Positions 23,200-35,700 of a stretch of 64,000 nt of DNA are shown here, piece by piece. Within the stretch, counting starts at the first letter, position 1; every line of letters starts with the position of its first letter. The notes below the pieces were generated by a model. The model was not told where the DNA came from and searched no databases. It saw only the letters and a program-made list of their open reading frames with translations. The position numbers and the translations under genes were made by a program. The stretch lies in NCBI GenBank assembly GCA_900074885.1, contig FJUW01000063.1, positions 124,001 to 188,000 of the forward strand. The letters are read 5' to 3'. Source of the stretch: Rhynchosporium graminicola (lineage: Eukaryota > Ascomycota > Leotiomycetes > Helotiales > Ploettnerulaceae).

Positions 23200-23510
23200 G
23201 TCTAGCAAAGAACTTTCCACCTTCGGTCATTAGGGCCTTGTAGCTTAGGGCTGAATACCATGATGGCATATAGGTCCTCTATAGACTTAGGTGGAAGTAG
23301 TTGTAGATAACGTTCCGAGGAACCTAGACTTTTCAAGAATGAAGTCAAGTAGCCCCATATCGACAAAATAACTTCGCACTCTTGCCACATATGTCTCACT
23401 GAGAGATAGCTCGATGTATCGGGCAGTTCTATTTCAGAGTAATTCTGGTAGACAGTCTAGATCTTGCCCTGTTCTGACTCCGTGATATAGGACCCTCCAC
23501 AATAAAACCC
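23200..23510 (-). mobile_element. Fragment of a non-LTR retroelement (zf-RVT region)
   Basis: On the minus strand the broken reading GVLLWRVLYHGVRTGQDL, then LPELL and RHMWQECEVILSIW, resembles the C-terminal zinc-binding region that follows reverse transcriptase in fungal LINE-like elements (typical pattern W-R-x-L-x-x-G-V-x-T-G ... C-x2-C ... H-x-x-x-x-C-x(4)-I-W). Stop codons and a frame change interrupt it. No RT core or poly-A end is seen. An ancient scrap. Confidence 0.45.
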
Positions 23511-23611
23511 CAGCCTTTAAAACTGTGAATTCCTTTGACGCTGATCTATATTACCTTCACATAGTCCCAATCCACTATCTAGACCATAGCCTCACACCAT
23601 CCATCTCCTTT

Positions 23612-24717
<1,106 letters not shown>

Positions 24718-25234
24718 GATGAAATGATGATTTATATAAATCGTGGAGTAAGTACGTGAGAATTGTGAGGTGGCTTCAGGTGGTCGGTAGACTTGATCTC
24801 GAGGATTCACTGGGAGTAAATGAAGGAGAGTGCTGAATAGAGATGCAAAGAAAGAAAGATGGGGTTTTGCTGTGCCTGTAGGCCCGATACCTTGAAGCTC
24901 CATGAACTGTGACCGGCATCCCGGTACTTAAGTCCAGCTCGTGCTCTCATTGATACTATCCAATCATAAGTATATAGAACAGAGGTATGAATAGTGGGCA
25001 GGAAATCTTGACAATTGTAGAGGGGTGACAATGGGATGGGATGGGTTGGGTTGGATAGAAAGAAACAGGGGGAGGCCCAAGAGTGGGTTGACTCCTTGTG
25101 GATGTGAAGGAAATAGCTGGCGATAAGTAATAAGTCATACGGTACTACTCATGACAAGTGAATCAGACCTATTTCAAGTCGATTCCGGTCTCATAACTAT
25201 GAAGATACCGAGAATGTGCCAAACCCGCGTGATA
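24718..25234. other. Spacer between SDR and membrane-protein genes
   Basis: Divergent upstream region shared by the SDR gene (minus) and the large plus-strand gene. No separate gene seen. Confidence 0.4.
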
Positions 25235-25276
25235 AGTATACACAGTATACACAGTATACACAGTATACACAGTATA
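25235..25276. repeat. 9-bp tandem repeat ACAGTATAC
   Basis: About four to five exact head-to-tail copies, immediately inside a divergent promoter region. It has no spacers, so it is not CRISPR-like. Confidence 0.85.
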
Positions 25277-25532
25277 TGAGTAGGCGAGTAGAGGGATGGA
25301 GATGTCCGAGGCTCGAGATGTCCCTCGGGTGATTCGCTTGTGGCCTGGCCACGTGATCTGAACTGACAGATTTCCACGCTACGATAGTGTAGTAGCGCTG
25401 TTACGATTCCTCATCCCAGGCCAGGGATCCCAGGACTCAACGAGCCAACCCAACACTCTTTTTTCTTCTTCGCCCCGACTATTCATCTATATTTCTTTTA
25501 TCCCAATTCAAGTGCACACTACACCACCCACG

Positions 25533-28500
25533 ATGCCCTTCAATAGAACAAGTGTTCATGCATTGCGTCAGCATGAACAATCATGCTCCTCAGCCTCCTG
25601 CCCATGCCCCCGTCTACCTGACCAAAAGCTCTCAGATGATGCCCCTTGGAGCAACTCCCGTGCCTCTATACACGAGAAACCACATTCCGAAATCAAAAAA
25701 AGGAAAGGATTTCGTCCAGTAGCAAGTAATACTGTCAGGATAGGAGATTGCACAGGTAAGGAAGGAATGTATTTCTCGTGGGAACTACATTCCACACACA
25801 ACCCATTCATTCTGTCCCCATTTCCGCACCTGTCTTCACTATTTTCTACCTCCATATTCCTCCGGTTGCTCTGCCAGAACAACATTCCTGTCTTTACTGA
25901 TTGCGTTGTTATTGTATTTTTCTGCTCCTCAAACCTTTCTCTCCATTTTGTGGCTTCTTACATCTACAGCTACGGGACATATCACGACCAAGAAACCCCC
26001 GTGCGATGTACATGGACTGAAACGACATCGATACTGACAATTCTAAAATACTCGATCGTGTGCACATCCGTTTCAAACACAATGCTAACTATGGGAGGAT
26101 CGGCGATGGCGGAAGCGAGGACAGTGAGGAGGGATTTAAGCACGGAGTATCCCATTGGAGCGACAACTCTTCCACTCGGCGTGATATTAGGAATCGCTAT
26201 TGGAGGCGCGCTTCTTCTCTTTACAATTCTCGTTACCATTGGTATCGTCCATGTCAAGAGAAAGCATCGAAGGCAACAGAATGAGACTGAAGAAGCGACC
26301 GAGGATGGAAATGTGGATATAGACCTGAAGACAGCTCTTCGATCCACGAGGCCACCAAATGTCAGTATTGTACAACGATCGTCTTTCAACCCGTTCTTGC
26401 CCCTTTCGGAGCAACAGCTTCGAGATGAGTGGGATAGGTACGATGCCTTACAAAAGGCATACCTTGAAAGATCGAAATCTCCGGGAGGCTTTTACCGCAA
26501 TTCGAGCCTGAGCCTCAGGGACTCGTGGCCATTGATGTCCAACAATTCCGAAGGACATTCACCCGAGCAAACAAAGGTTGTCTTGAGCCCAGTAGCACCA
26601 CCCGGCTATGTGGTACCAGATCCAAGATGGCCGACACGAGGCAGCTCGCTAATGAAGCGGAAAAATTCCCAAGACCGTTCAAAATCTGCCTCTCCCACGA
26701 AAGATCCATATCCTATGGACATAATGCCGTACAGAAAGATACATCGCCGTTCTACTTCGGAAAATCAATTATCCACTATCCTGAGATCCACTTCGCAGCG
26801 TTTGAAAGCGACTCAGCGACAATCCATGAATCGGACATTGACCACGCTTGGTAGATCTCCAGGTCTGCCTCCAACCGAGAGACTCCCAACACCGCCGATG
26901 AGAAAAACTCCTGGGAATCGGGAGACACTGGTCGATGAGGAGAATGTCGGATCTGTTGGAAGTTCCATAGGTTCTATCTTCGATATCTATGCTCAAACGC
27001 CAAGTCCAAAGAAGAAGCATCTGCGGAAGTTCAGTAAACAATCTCCAGTCGGACTCTTATCGCCGCCTGAATCTGTTGATTCCCCGGACAGCTTGTGTAT
27101 CAGTAAAAGTCCTGATGTAGTCCTACCAGCACCTCTCACATCACGAAGCAGGAGTCCATCTCGTTCCGCGCGGAATGTTCTCACAAATCAGCCTGGCTCG
27201 GACGCGAGGGACAATCCACCTCAAATCTACGAGGATCTCGACCTGACGTTCTTCGCCAGGGATCCAGAGGAGAGTAAGGAAGACATCAAGATACTCTCAT
27301 CACCGCACTGCGCTTCGTTGTCTGGAGATCCATTCTATTCCTCAGTCAAGAGTTCCAAACCAATGACTCCTAGTCCTCGGTCTCAAGTTTCTAGACCAAT
27401 GCACTCCAGAAAGGCAACATTCGGACAAGAAGCCACACCAGACCGACCTGCAAGCTTCTACTCACCTCTACGCACTGTCTCCGGGAACGTTCAGTCGCCG
27501 TCCAAGAGGGAACTTCCTGAACTACCAACTACTACAGAGCCCAATCCATTCCAATGGCAACCGTCAGAAGCAAATCAAACCCGCGCCACGCCATCAAACC
27601 CAAAGACGATGAGCAATAGAAGAAAGGGCCATAAAAGATCCAACGTCATTCGAATGTCTGGATTTTCTCGACCGACAAGCACCGTTGAGATCGTACCCGA
27701 GGAAGCGGCAGAAGCCTCAACAGTGGAATTCAACGTCCCAAGACATTCGCCATCTCTCAGAGCCGAGGTCCCCCAAGAGTTTAGTCCGACGAGATTGCTA
27801 TCAAGTCGAAAGACAACTCAGCGACCACCAAGTACCGCAACATTCAATCCTAATCTCATCATTCCAGCTATATCAAGCTGGTCAGAAGACGACTCTCCAA
27901 CTCTAGGAGCCGATACTCCACGTGAGACTGGATATTCACCCACCCTATCGATCTGCAATTACTACGCAGTGAAAGACTTCAACCCCGAAGAAGACTTCTT
28001 GAAGCCCGGAATCTCCAGGTCTTTCCAGCCCTCACCGAGTGTGATCAAAAGCCGCCGTCACGGCCGTAATTATTCTGCTGATATCGCGTTCTTCCCAACG
28101 CCTCAATTCCAGCAATTTTTACAAGAAAGACTTCTCTCATTTCCTCCTCGCCCTACTGAAGCCTCACCTGCGAATGTGGCACCAACAGCAATCCTCACGT
28201 CCACCCCAACATCTCAAGCTCTTTCAAACACTACATCTACAATGAGTGGTTTCCATTCAAGCGCGGCTACACCAGCTCTACCAATCCTTACGGTCCCAAG
28301 CCATCTCACAGGCCCCCGTTCCGAGCCTCCGAAACATACAACAGCAACGCTAAGTCCGCCGCCATGTACAGAATCTATGTTGAGTACCATCTCAATGCTC
28401 CGGCGTATGAACAGCCAGGTGTCAACTCTCAGTTCTACTTCTCACGCAAATATGGACTCATCAACACAGCTTGCTGAATCATCTCGTTCGCCAGCCCCGA

Positions 28501-29549
28501 AGGACATCAGTCGTGGTCTCGATGTAAATATCATCGAAGAAAATGACAAAGAGTTCGATCCACTAAACCAGGAGATCGATGCTAGCCCTGAAGAACGTGG
28601 TCGTAGTAGGGGTTCGCAACATTACCTTTCCCTTGGACAAGTTTCCCCATCCAAATCAGCGCTCTATCGTGCACGCGAGAAATCGACTGTGCGAAATTCG
28701 AAAAATACTCGCCCGAGGCCTGAGAGGATAGATAGTCATCGGATCCATAAGGAGCGGAAGAAACGGAGGACGGAGGAGATGAATGGTGGGGGCATGATTG
28801 ACGAGTTGGAGATTGTACAGGAGAGCCCTGGAAGCTCTCCCCCCACTGGTGCGAATAAGGTTCTTGTTGTTGGTAATGGAAGTGGAAATGGAAATGGAAG
28901 TATTGGGAATAATGGCTTGAAGTTCCCGACTTTGAGTTCCGAAGGAAGTGTTGGCGCTACACCGCCGAGAGATGGAGCTAGGTTGTCGGCTTTACGACTT
29001 GTTACTCCTGATTCTCAAGACACATCCCTTCTTAACACCAACACCAACACCAACCTCAAGACCACTACCACCTCCTCCAACTCCATTTTCCTCCAAACCA
29101 TCACCTCCGATGACCCTCACTTCCTCGCATCCCCAAAAGACACTCTCACTCTCACCACCAACATCCTAAACTCCAAAACCGACAACTCTAAAACGAACTC
29201 CTCGACCCCGCCCCGCTGGTCCGACGCCATGACAAAAGCCACGATGACCTCCACACGTCACGAAAGCAAAATGGAGCATCCATCTCCCCTTACACCTCCG
29301 AAATGGACTCCTTCAAGCAACGGAGCCGCGACCAGCGGATTGGGAGTAGCCGGTGTGAGGCTTTTGGACAAAGATGGGTTGGTGGATCGAGGATGTAGGT
29401 TGAGCTTGGGCTTTTATGATCAAGATGGGTTCTTGAAGGCTAGTCCTGAGAGGGAGAGGCTGCTTGCTGAGAGGATGAAGGAAGAGAGGAGGAGAGAGGG
29501 GAATGTGAGGGGAGGGAGAGAGGAGAGATTTAGTGCGTTTGTGATGTAG
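25533..29549 (+). CDS. Large single-pass membrane protein, Ser/Pro-rich
   Basis: An uninterrupted frame of about 1,340 codons. I think translation starts at the ATG at 26082 (MLTMGGSAMAEARTVRRD, 1,155 residues), because a single transmembrane helix (about residues 32-55, LPLGVILGIAIGGALLLFTI) follows at once and is capped by Lys/Arg (VKRKHRR). The ATG at 25533 would add 183 residues with less orderly composition, including a hydrophobic stretch. The rest is a long, largely disordered Ser/Pro/Thr-rich cytosolic tail with many SP/TP sites (NPFLPLSEQQLRDEW, LPTPPMRKTPG), a GNGSGNGNG run and a NTNTNT run. The C terminus is helical and Arg/Glu-rich. No enzymatic domain. Proteins of this layout occur in filamentous ascomycetes as uncharacterised, possibly cell-surface or cell-polarity proteins; that role is a guess. 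Confidence 0.8.
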   Translation: MPFNRTSVHALRQHEQSCSSASCPCPRLPDQKLSDDAPWSNSRASIHEKPHSEIKKRKGFRPVASNTVRIGDCTGKEGMYFSWELHSTHNPFILSPFPHLSSLFSTSIFLRLLCQNNIPVFTDCVVIVFFCSSNLSLHFVASYIYSYGTYHDQETPVRCTWTETTSILTILKYSIVCTSVSNTMLTMGGSAMAEARTVRRDLSTEYPIGATTLPLGVILGIAIGGALLLFTILVTIGIVHVKRKHRRQQNETEEATEDGNVDIDLKTALRSTRPPNVSIVQRSSFNPFLPLSEQQLRDEWDRYDALQKAYLERSKSPGGFYRNSSLSLRDSWPLMSNNSEGHSPEQTKVVLSPVAPPGYVVPDPRWPTRGSSLMKRKNSQDRSKSASPTKDPYPMDIMPYRKIHRRSTSENQLSTILRSTSQRLKATQRQSMNRTLTTLGRSPGLPPTERLPTPPMRKTPGNRETLVDEENVGSVGSSIGSIFDIYAQTPSPKKKHLRKFSKQSPVGLLSPPESVDSPDSLCISKSPDVVLPAPLTSRSRSPSRSARNVLTNQPGSDARDNPPQIYEDLDLTFFARDPEESKEDIKILSSPHCASLSGDPFYSSVKSSKPMTPSPRSQVSRPMHSRKATFGQEATPDRPASFYSPLRTVSGNVQSPSKRELPELPTTTEPNPFQWQPSEANQTRATPSNPKTMSNRRKGHKRSNVIRMSGFSRPTSTVEIVPEEAAEASTVEFNVPRHSPSLRAEVPQEFSPTRLLSSRKTTQRPPSTATFNPNLIIPAISSWSEDDSPTLGADTPRETGYSPTLSICNYYAVKDFNPEEDFLKPGISRSFQPSPSVIKSRRHGRNYSADIAFFPTPQFQQFLQERLLSFPPRPTEASPANVAPTAILTSTPTSQALSNTTSTMSGFHSSAATPALPILTVPSHLTGPRSEPPKHTTATLSPPPCTESMLSTISMLRRMNSQVSTLSSTSHANMDSSTQLAESSRSPAPKDISRGLDVNIIEENDKEFDPLNQEIDASPEERGRSRGSQHYLSLGQVSPSKSALYRAREKSTVRNSKNTRPRPERIDSHRIHKERKKRRTEEMNGGGMIDELEIVQESPGSSPPTGANKVLVVGNGSGNGNGSIGNNGLKFPTLSSEGSVGATPPRDGARLSALRLVTPDSQDTSLLNTNTNTNLKTTTTSSNSIFLQTITSDDPHFLASPKDTLTLTTNILNSKTDNSKTNSSTPPRWSDAMTKATMTSTRHESKMEHPSPLTPPKWTPSSNGAATSGLGVAGVRLLDKDGLVDRGCRLSLGFYDQDGFLKASPERERLLAERMKEERRREGNVRGGREERFSAFVM

Positions 29550-30195
29550 GAGCTTGCTTGGATGAATGTTATGTATTGATCGGCGATAATGATGGGTTTG
29601 TAGGACGCTTCTATCCCTCTATCTTTATTTCTTTAGTTCAGGAAGTCACGATCGTGGGATGTTGATCGAGATAGTGAGAGGAGGGAGGGTCGTGTATGTT
29701 CTTTTCTGGTGGGTGTATATTCTTCTTCTTCACATTTTATGAGATATCTGATGCCTGTATGGATATATGTATGTACTTGGTTAACGAATATTTGATCCTC
29801 ATTCATTTTGCGCGAAACAGTAGATTGTGACGTGGATTTGAGCTGGGTGATAGCATAATTCTCTATCTCAATTCAATGTGACTCCAGGAGCATAGGCCAG
29901 CGGATACTTGACGACTAAATGGCATACCAGAGAGGACCTTCCTTGGTGTAGTGTAGTAGTATAGTCGGCATCTGCTAGTAGAACCTACCCTACTAAGCTC
30001 CGATGAAGTTGTACGCGCGAAACCTGCTCCCTGGCTTTTTCGCCACCATTCTCTACCTATTCTATTAGCTTGGAACTTGTCTGATCTAAAGACAGCAAGC
30101 TAGATTCATTCAATCACGCAAGATCTTTCGCTTATTCATTACCCTCCCACTTCATAGCGCGACAAATAAATCAATCTCTCTCTAGACTACTTTGA
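29550..30195. other. Intergenic, no gene seen
   Basis: 3' flank of the membrane-protein gene and spacer. Confidence 0.4.
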
Positions 30196-30265
30196 GCGAG
30201 GCGAGGCAAGGCAAGACAAGGCAAGAAAGACAAGTTGGCTTCGCTTCGCTTCGTGTATATAAAAA
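30196..30265 (+). promoter_or_regulatory. Promoter-like region of the GH128 relic
   Basis: A GGCAA-type imperfect tandem run (30196-30235), a CTTCG triplet (30239-30254) and a TATATAAAAA box (about 30256-30265) precede a leader of the degenerate glycosidase. It looks like an ordinary strong core promoter left in front of a dead gene. Confidence 0.4.
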
Positions 30266-30534
30266 TCCCCAGCTCCAGCTATTCCTGTCGTCCAACGACA
30301 TTGACAATCTCACAAAGACTTCGAACACGAATAATCAACACTGGACGCCGATAGCCTTTATTGCTTGAGCTTCGAGTTTGTCTTCAGGTATGTGCTGCAT
30401 TGTCTTGCGGTGTGTCTTGTGGTATGGCGAAGTTGAAGTTGGCGCGTCCGGGTTTGGGATGCTGAATTCGAACTCTGATTTTCCCTGGGTTTGAGGAGTT
30501 GATTGAGTGAGATTAAAGAATACTGACATGATCG

Positions 30535-31675
30535 TAGCATCGACGACTACCGTCCCTCGATTCAAAAATCGCCTTGCCGCATCGGTAAGTTTCCCATCTT
30601 CCTGATCTCTCTATTTCTCCACGCATCATCGGCTCCCCTCTCCTAGCCCAGCCCGGATCTCAATAACAGCTTGCAGTAATCATGATCCAACTAATTCCGT
30701 CTCCTCCTCGCCATCCTTGGCTTCCTCTCCCTCGTCTCCCTCACTACAGCCGATCCATGGCCCAAGCGCGGTCTGGTATTCAACAACCCCTCCTCAAAGT
30801 ACATCCAACACTGGACCGGTGACAGCTCTCAATTCAACTTGGCTTACAACTGGGAATCCCACATGGACAATGATTTCCCTCGAGGCCTGGAATTCGTACC
30901 TATGTTGTGGAGTGATGGCGAGGATAACACTCGTGATGTAAGTCTTCCTTACTTTTCTTGACTGCGTTGCACAAACGAAGCGAGCAAAGAGACAGAGAAT
31001 AATAAGGTAGATGAGAAACAAAGTGCTGATTTGAACAAATAGTGGTTCGGTGACATCGAAAACGCCCTTTCTCGCAGCACCGGTCATATTCTCGCTTTCA
31101 ACGGACCCAACGCCTGCGATGGTGGTCAAGCTTGCATGTCTTCTCAGCACGCTGTCGACGCATACCGCAAGTACATTATGCCGTTCGTTGGTCGTGCTGC
31201 TCTTGGTGCTCCAGCTGTAACCAATGGCCCTGGTGGTTTAGATTGGCTCCGTTAGTTCCTGAGAATGTGTGATGGCTGCGAGATCCATTACGTGCCTATC
31301 CATCGGTATGATTCAGCGAGCAATTTCGGCTATTCACCAATTATGTTCGGGGGGCTCATGATGCTGCTGGTGGTCGGGAGATTTGGTTGACTGAGGTATG
31401 TTGTTTTCTTATCCTCCCCTCTGCTTTCCTCTTGATATCGATACGCTTGTTGGGGAGATCATGGACTTACAGGTTGGTTGGTTATAGTTCAACGGATCTG
31501 GCAATATCCACCAACAAGCTCACTTCATGCGTACTGTTATGCCTTGGCTCAATGCCCAACCTTTATGTCTTGGGATATGCTTGGCAATGGTATGACCCGT
31601 AGTTCACAAGCGGAACCATCGTCAAGAACGACGGATGGCCACCTGATCTGGGGAAAGTGTATGCGTACATGCTAT
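30535..31675 (+). pseudogene. GH128/Asl1-like glycoside hydrolase, decayed
   Basis: Resembles secreted beta-glucanase-like proteins with the Asl1-type catalytic core. Pieces in order: signal-peptide-like LLLAILGFLSLVSLTTADPW near 30705; KRGLVFNNPSSKYIQHW and GLEFVPMLWSDGE (exon to 30937); after an intron WFGDIENALSRSTGHILAFN from 31043; GAPAVTNGPGGLDWL; then an in-frame TAG at 31253-31255; MCDGCEIHYVPIHRYD; a one-base frame change near 31332; VRGAHDAAGGREIWLTE; an intron 31396-31487; IHQQAHFMRTVMPWLN; another frame change near 31560; AWQWYDP; and a TAG at 31600-31602. No ATG is in frame with the signal peptide. Two nonsense codons and at least two indels make it a pseudogene. Confidence 0.78.
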
Positions 31676-32775
31676 ATTAGTTCTCTAGATTCTTCTTTTT
31701 TCGTCGCGCTTGCGCAACACTTGTCGTGGGCTGTTCTTCGACAAATATTTTGGCTCGAAGGGCGAAGTTTACTGGCGTTCTTGACGGAGAATGATTGATA
31801 TTCAGCTGGGAGTTTGGAGTTGTGCTGGGATACTGGTGCCTTGGTGTTCTGGTGTCTTCTTTCTTGGCTGGACAGGTCTCGATACCTCATCCTACGTTTG
31901 GATTGATGGCACTCGCCAGATGATCATGAGTTAGTCTGCAACTTGAATCTACAGAGGCCTCTGACGCCGTGCTGAAATAGAATCAACACAAAATCAAATG
32001 TTATCGCTTTAGTGATGACTTAAAAACAAACTTGAAAACATTCCCCCAAATGCATACTTGGCTAAGAACAAGAAGCGGAATCATGAAATAAAATGGATGA
32101 GAAGCATGTTTATGCCAATGCAACTCAACGATTAGGGGAAATAACAATGAAACATAAGAAGTTGTCTTTGGCTTCTATGTGTTTGAGCCATTGACATTTA
32201 TTTGTCGATAAGAACGATCTCCAAGGAGAGATAGGTTGAGGATGTATATATATGGTTAAAAGACTTAATCGAGACCACTGCTTAAGTGAGCGAGAGCTTC
32301 GTTATACATAAATATTATACATAAGGATAATGTAATATAGTCATCGATAAAGCATATTTATTTTATTGTGTAAGGAATCTTTGTAAGAAGGTAGTCAGTC
32401 GTAGCTTATAAGGATGGTTGCAGAGAGGTCGAAAGGATTGGATGGCGGTTAAGCTTCGGCAGTCATTCATGTCTTGGCTGATGTCAGCCTTCCTTGTTCC
32501 AACCTTCAGCCTTCTCCCGCATGGATATTCTAACTTTTCGAACTCCACATGCACATCCACATCCACATCCACATAATGAACAGTGACGACCCCATTTCGG
32601 ATCTGCGAATAGTTTCGTCACTGGAATGCGCAGCTTGAATCAATCTGTGAATCGCGGATGGACTCTTTCTGCTGACCGTCGGACAGTACAGTGAAGTACT
32701 TACTGTCTGCGCAAGCGCGAACAAGCTCAAACTCAATTCCCCCGCCCGTTCACAAAGCAAAGCAGCCTCGCAAAC
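31676..32775. other. Intergenic, no gene seen
   Basis: Spacer before the SYG1-like gene. A short CATCCA tandem lies at 32547-32573. Confidence 0.4.
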
Positions 32776-35700
32776 ATGAAGTTCGCTAAAGAGCTAGAAC
32801 AGGACCTGGTCTCAGGTAAGCCTTCAAGTCCCAATACTTACAGAAATACGATTTCATACACTGACATACGACATGCACAGAATGGAGTATCAAATACCTC
32901 GACTACAAGGCTGGAAAGAAACATGTCAAGGCTGTTGCGCGGGCACAAACGCGAATGAATGCGACCCCGCGAACACCAGCCCAGCCTAATCTAGGCCCTC
33001 GAACTTCCAGCCTGTATGGTGCAATATCTCCAGTGGTCTCTAGATCTCGACCTTCTCCTGCGGTAGAACGATACGATGGCACAAACAAGACGTCTACAGA
33101 AGCTCAGCAAAGTGCCCCAGCCATTCTGGAAGCTGATTCGGGGGCTCCATCCGATAGTTCAGATGAAGGTCCATTAGCACATACAAAAAAGACCCCGCCT
33201 ATGCCAATACCTGCACGCAATGACGGATCTGCGGATGATGGAAATTATGGGAGCTTTATACTGACACCACCAGCAAGACCCAGGCCGAATTTTGAGCTTC
33301 CGGATCCTGCGTTGGAGCCACCTCAGTCGCCTAGAGACACGTCAGCTCTCAGAGGCATCTTGAACCGTAGTCCCTCTGGTCGAGCTGCTTCTGTAACAGT
33401 TCCCGAAAACGCCTATGAGGTTGGACGGACGCTTTCGCCATCACACCGGAACACCTTGGCGAATTTGAAGAATAGGATGCCGCGGAGTGGAAGCGTACGG
33501 CCCTTCATGCGACGAGTTTTTTCTGTAGGAGGGGCGCCTCTATCGCCTGCACAGAGTCGGAAGCTGGATGTAGATATGATGGCGATTGATCAGGTCAATA
33601 AAAAGCAGAAGGATTTTTTCAAGTTCATGGACAAGGAGCTGGAAAAGGTCGAGACTTTCTACCGAGCAAAGGAGGACGAAGCGGGTGCCAGGTTGAAAGT
33701 GCTGAGGGAACAGCTGCATGAGATGCGAAATCGAAGACTTGAAGAGCTCGCAGCAGCACAACATGCCAAGGAGTATCATCGCAGGCAGGATAATAGGATA
33801 TTTGACTTCCAAGGAGGACGCTCGAACGGACAGTCGAAGAAGGATGATGATTACCGTCCAAACTCCCGTGATAGGCTCACTGCCTGGCTTGATCCGTTCG
33901 AGAAAGCTTATGGGACTGCCAAGGCAGCAGTCATATCTCCTCGTATTGGAGGAAATAGCAAGGCATTGCAGAACATGGCACGTTCTCCGAACCTGAGAGC
34001 AAGAGCTCAAGCTGATCAAAATCGACAAATGGATGAGGGTAGAGATTATGTCAGACGACCACACTACCACGATGATGTCCCATACAGAAGTGCCAAGCGA
34101 AAGCTGAAACTTGCGCTACAAGAATTCTATCGTGGTATGGAATTACTCAAGTCGTATGCTCTTCTGAATCGGACGGCATTCCGCAAGATCAACAAGAAGT
34201 ACGATAAAGCCGTTGATGCTCATCCACCACTTCGATACATGTCTGAAAAGGTCAACAAAGCTTGGTTTGTCAACAGTGATGTACTTGATTCGCATATCCA
34301 TGCAGTTGAGGATCTCTATGCCCGATATTTCGAGAGAGGTAACCACAAGATTGCTGTTGGAAAACTCAGAAGCTCTTCGGGCAAACGAAGGGATCAATCA
34401 GCGAGCGCATTCCGGAACGGTGTACTTATCGGCATTGGAGCAGTCTTCTCGATCCAAGGTACGATTTACGGCTCCGACCTACTTCAAGACCCAGATCCCG
34501 TCATACGCGTTCAGACATCCTATCTGTTACAGATTTATGGCGGCTACTTCCTCGCACTTTATTTGTTTTCCTGGTTCTGCTTAGATTGCAGCATCTGGAC
34601 CCGTAACAAAATCAACTATCAATTTGTTTTCGAATTCGACACTCGTCATAATCTGGACTGGCGTCAACTTTCCGAATTTCCTTCTTTCCTTATCCTCGTT
34701 TGGGGTTTATTTGTATGGCTTAATTTCTCGAGGTATGGTGCACCCGAGATGTTCATATACTACCCGGTCATCCTGATCTTTGCAACCGTCGCCTTGATCT
34801 TTTTCCCAGGACCGTATATATTTCATCGGAGTCGGAGATGGTTTGTTTACTCACATGTCCGTCCCCTACCCCCTGCCCCCTCTGTAGGTCTATGATTGAT
34901 ACTGACGAATTTAGTGGCGTTTGCTTCTGGCCGGAATATACCCTGTGGAGTTTCGGGATTTCTTTCTAGGAGACATGTATTGCTCCTTAACATATTTCAT
35001 GAGTGTAGGTCCCATGCCTCCCCTTTGGCCCCCCAAATTCTGACCCTGAAATAGAACATCGAACTATTTTTCTGCCTATACGCAAATTACTGGAATAATC
35101 CAGCCCAGTGCAACTCCACGCACTCTCGACTTCTTGGTTTCTTCTCGGCACTTCCAGGAGTCTGGCGCGCACTACAATGTCTCCGACGTTATTACGATAC
35201 TCGAAATGTTTTCCCGCATCTTGTCAATTGTGGAAAATATGCGATGACTATCATATACTACATCACATTGAGTATCTACCGTATTGACCATGGCAAAGGA
35301 CATCTCGAGGTCTTTGTCACTTTCGCGACCATCAACGCCATCTACTGCTGTATGTCCTCTTATATATCCCATGAAGAACATCCCTAACTAACCATTCCAA
35401 GCGATATGGGATCTCCTAATGGATTGGTCCCTTCTCCAACCGCACGCCTCGAAACGCTTCCTCCGTGAGGTCCGCGGCTACAAAAACCCCTATTATTATT
35501 ATGCCGCCATGATCATCGACCCAATCTTCCGCTTTAATTGGATCTTCTACGCAATATACACCCACAACTTACAGCATAGTACGATTGTTTCCTTCCTCGT
35601 CGCTTTCTCGGAAGTCACACGCCGAGGAGTCTGGGTCCTTTTCCGAGTCGAGAACGAACATTGTTCGAACGTTGCCCGCAATAAGGCCTCTCGTGACGTA

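Noticed and set aside
25235..25276. CRISPR-like repeat
   Set aside because: Copies are directly adjacent without spacers, and the DNA is eukaryotic nuclear.
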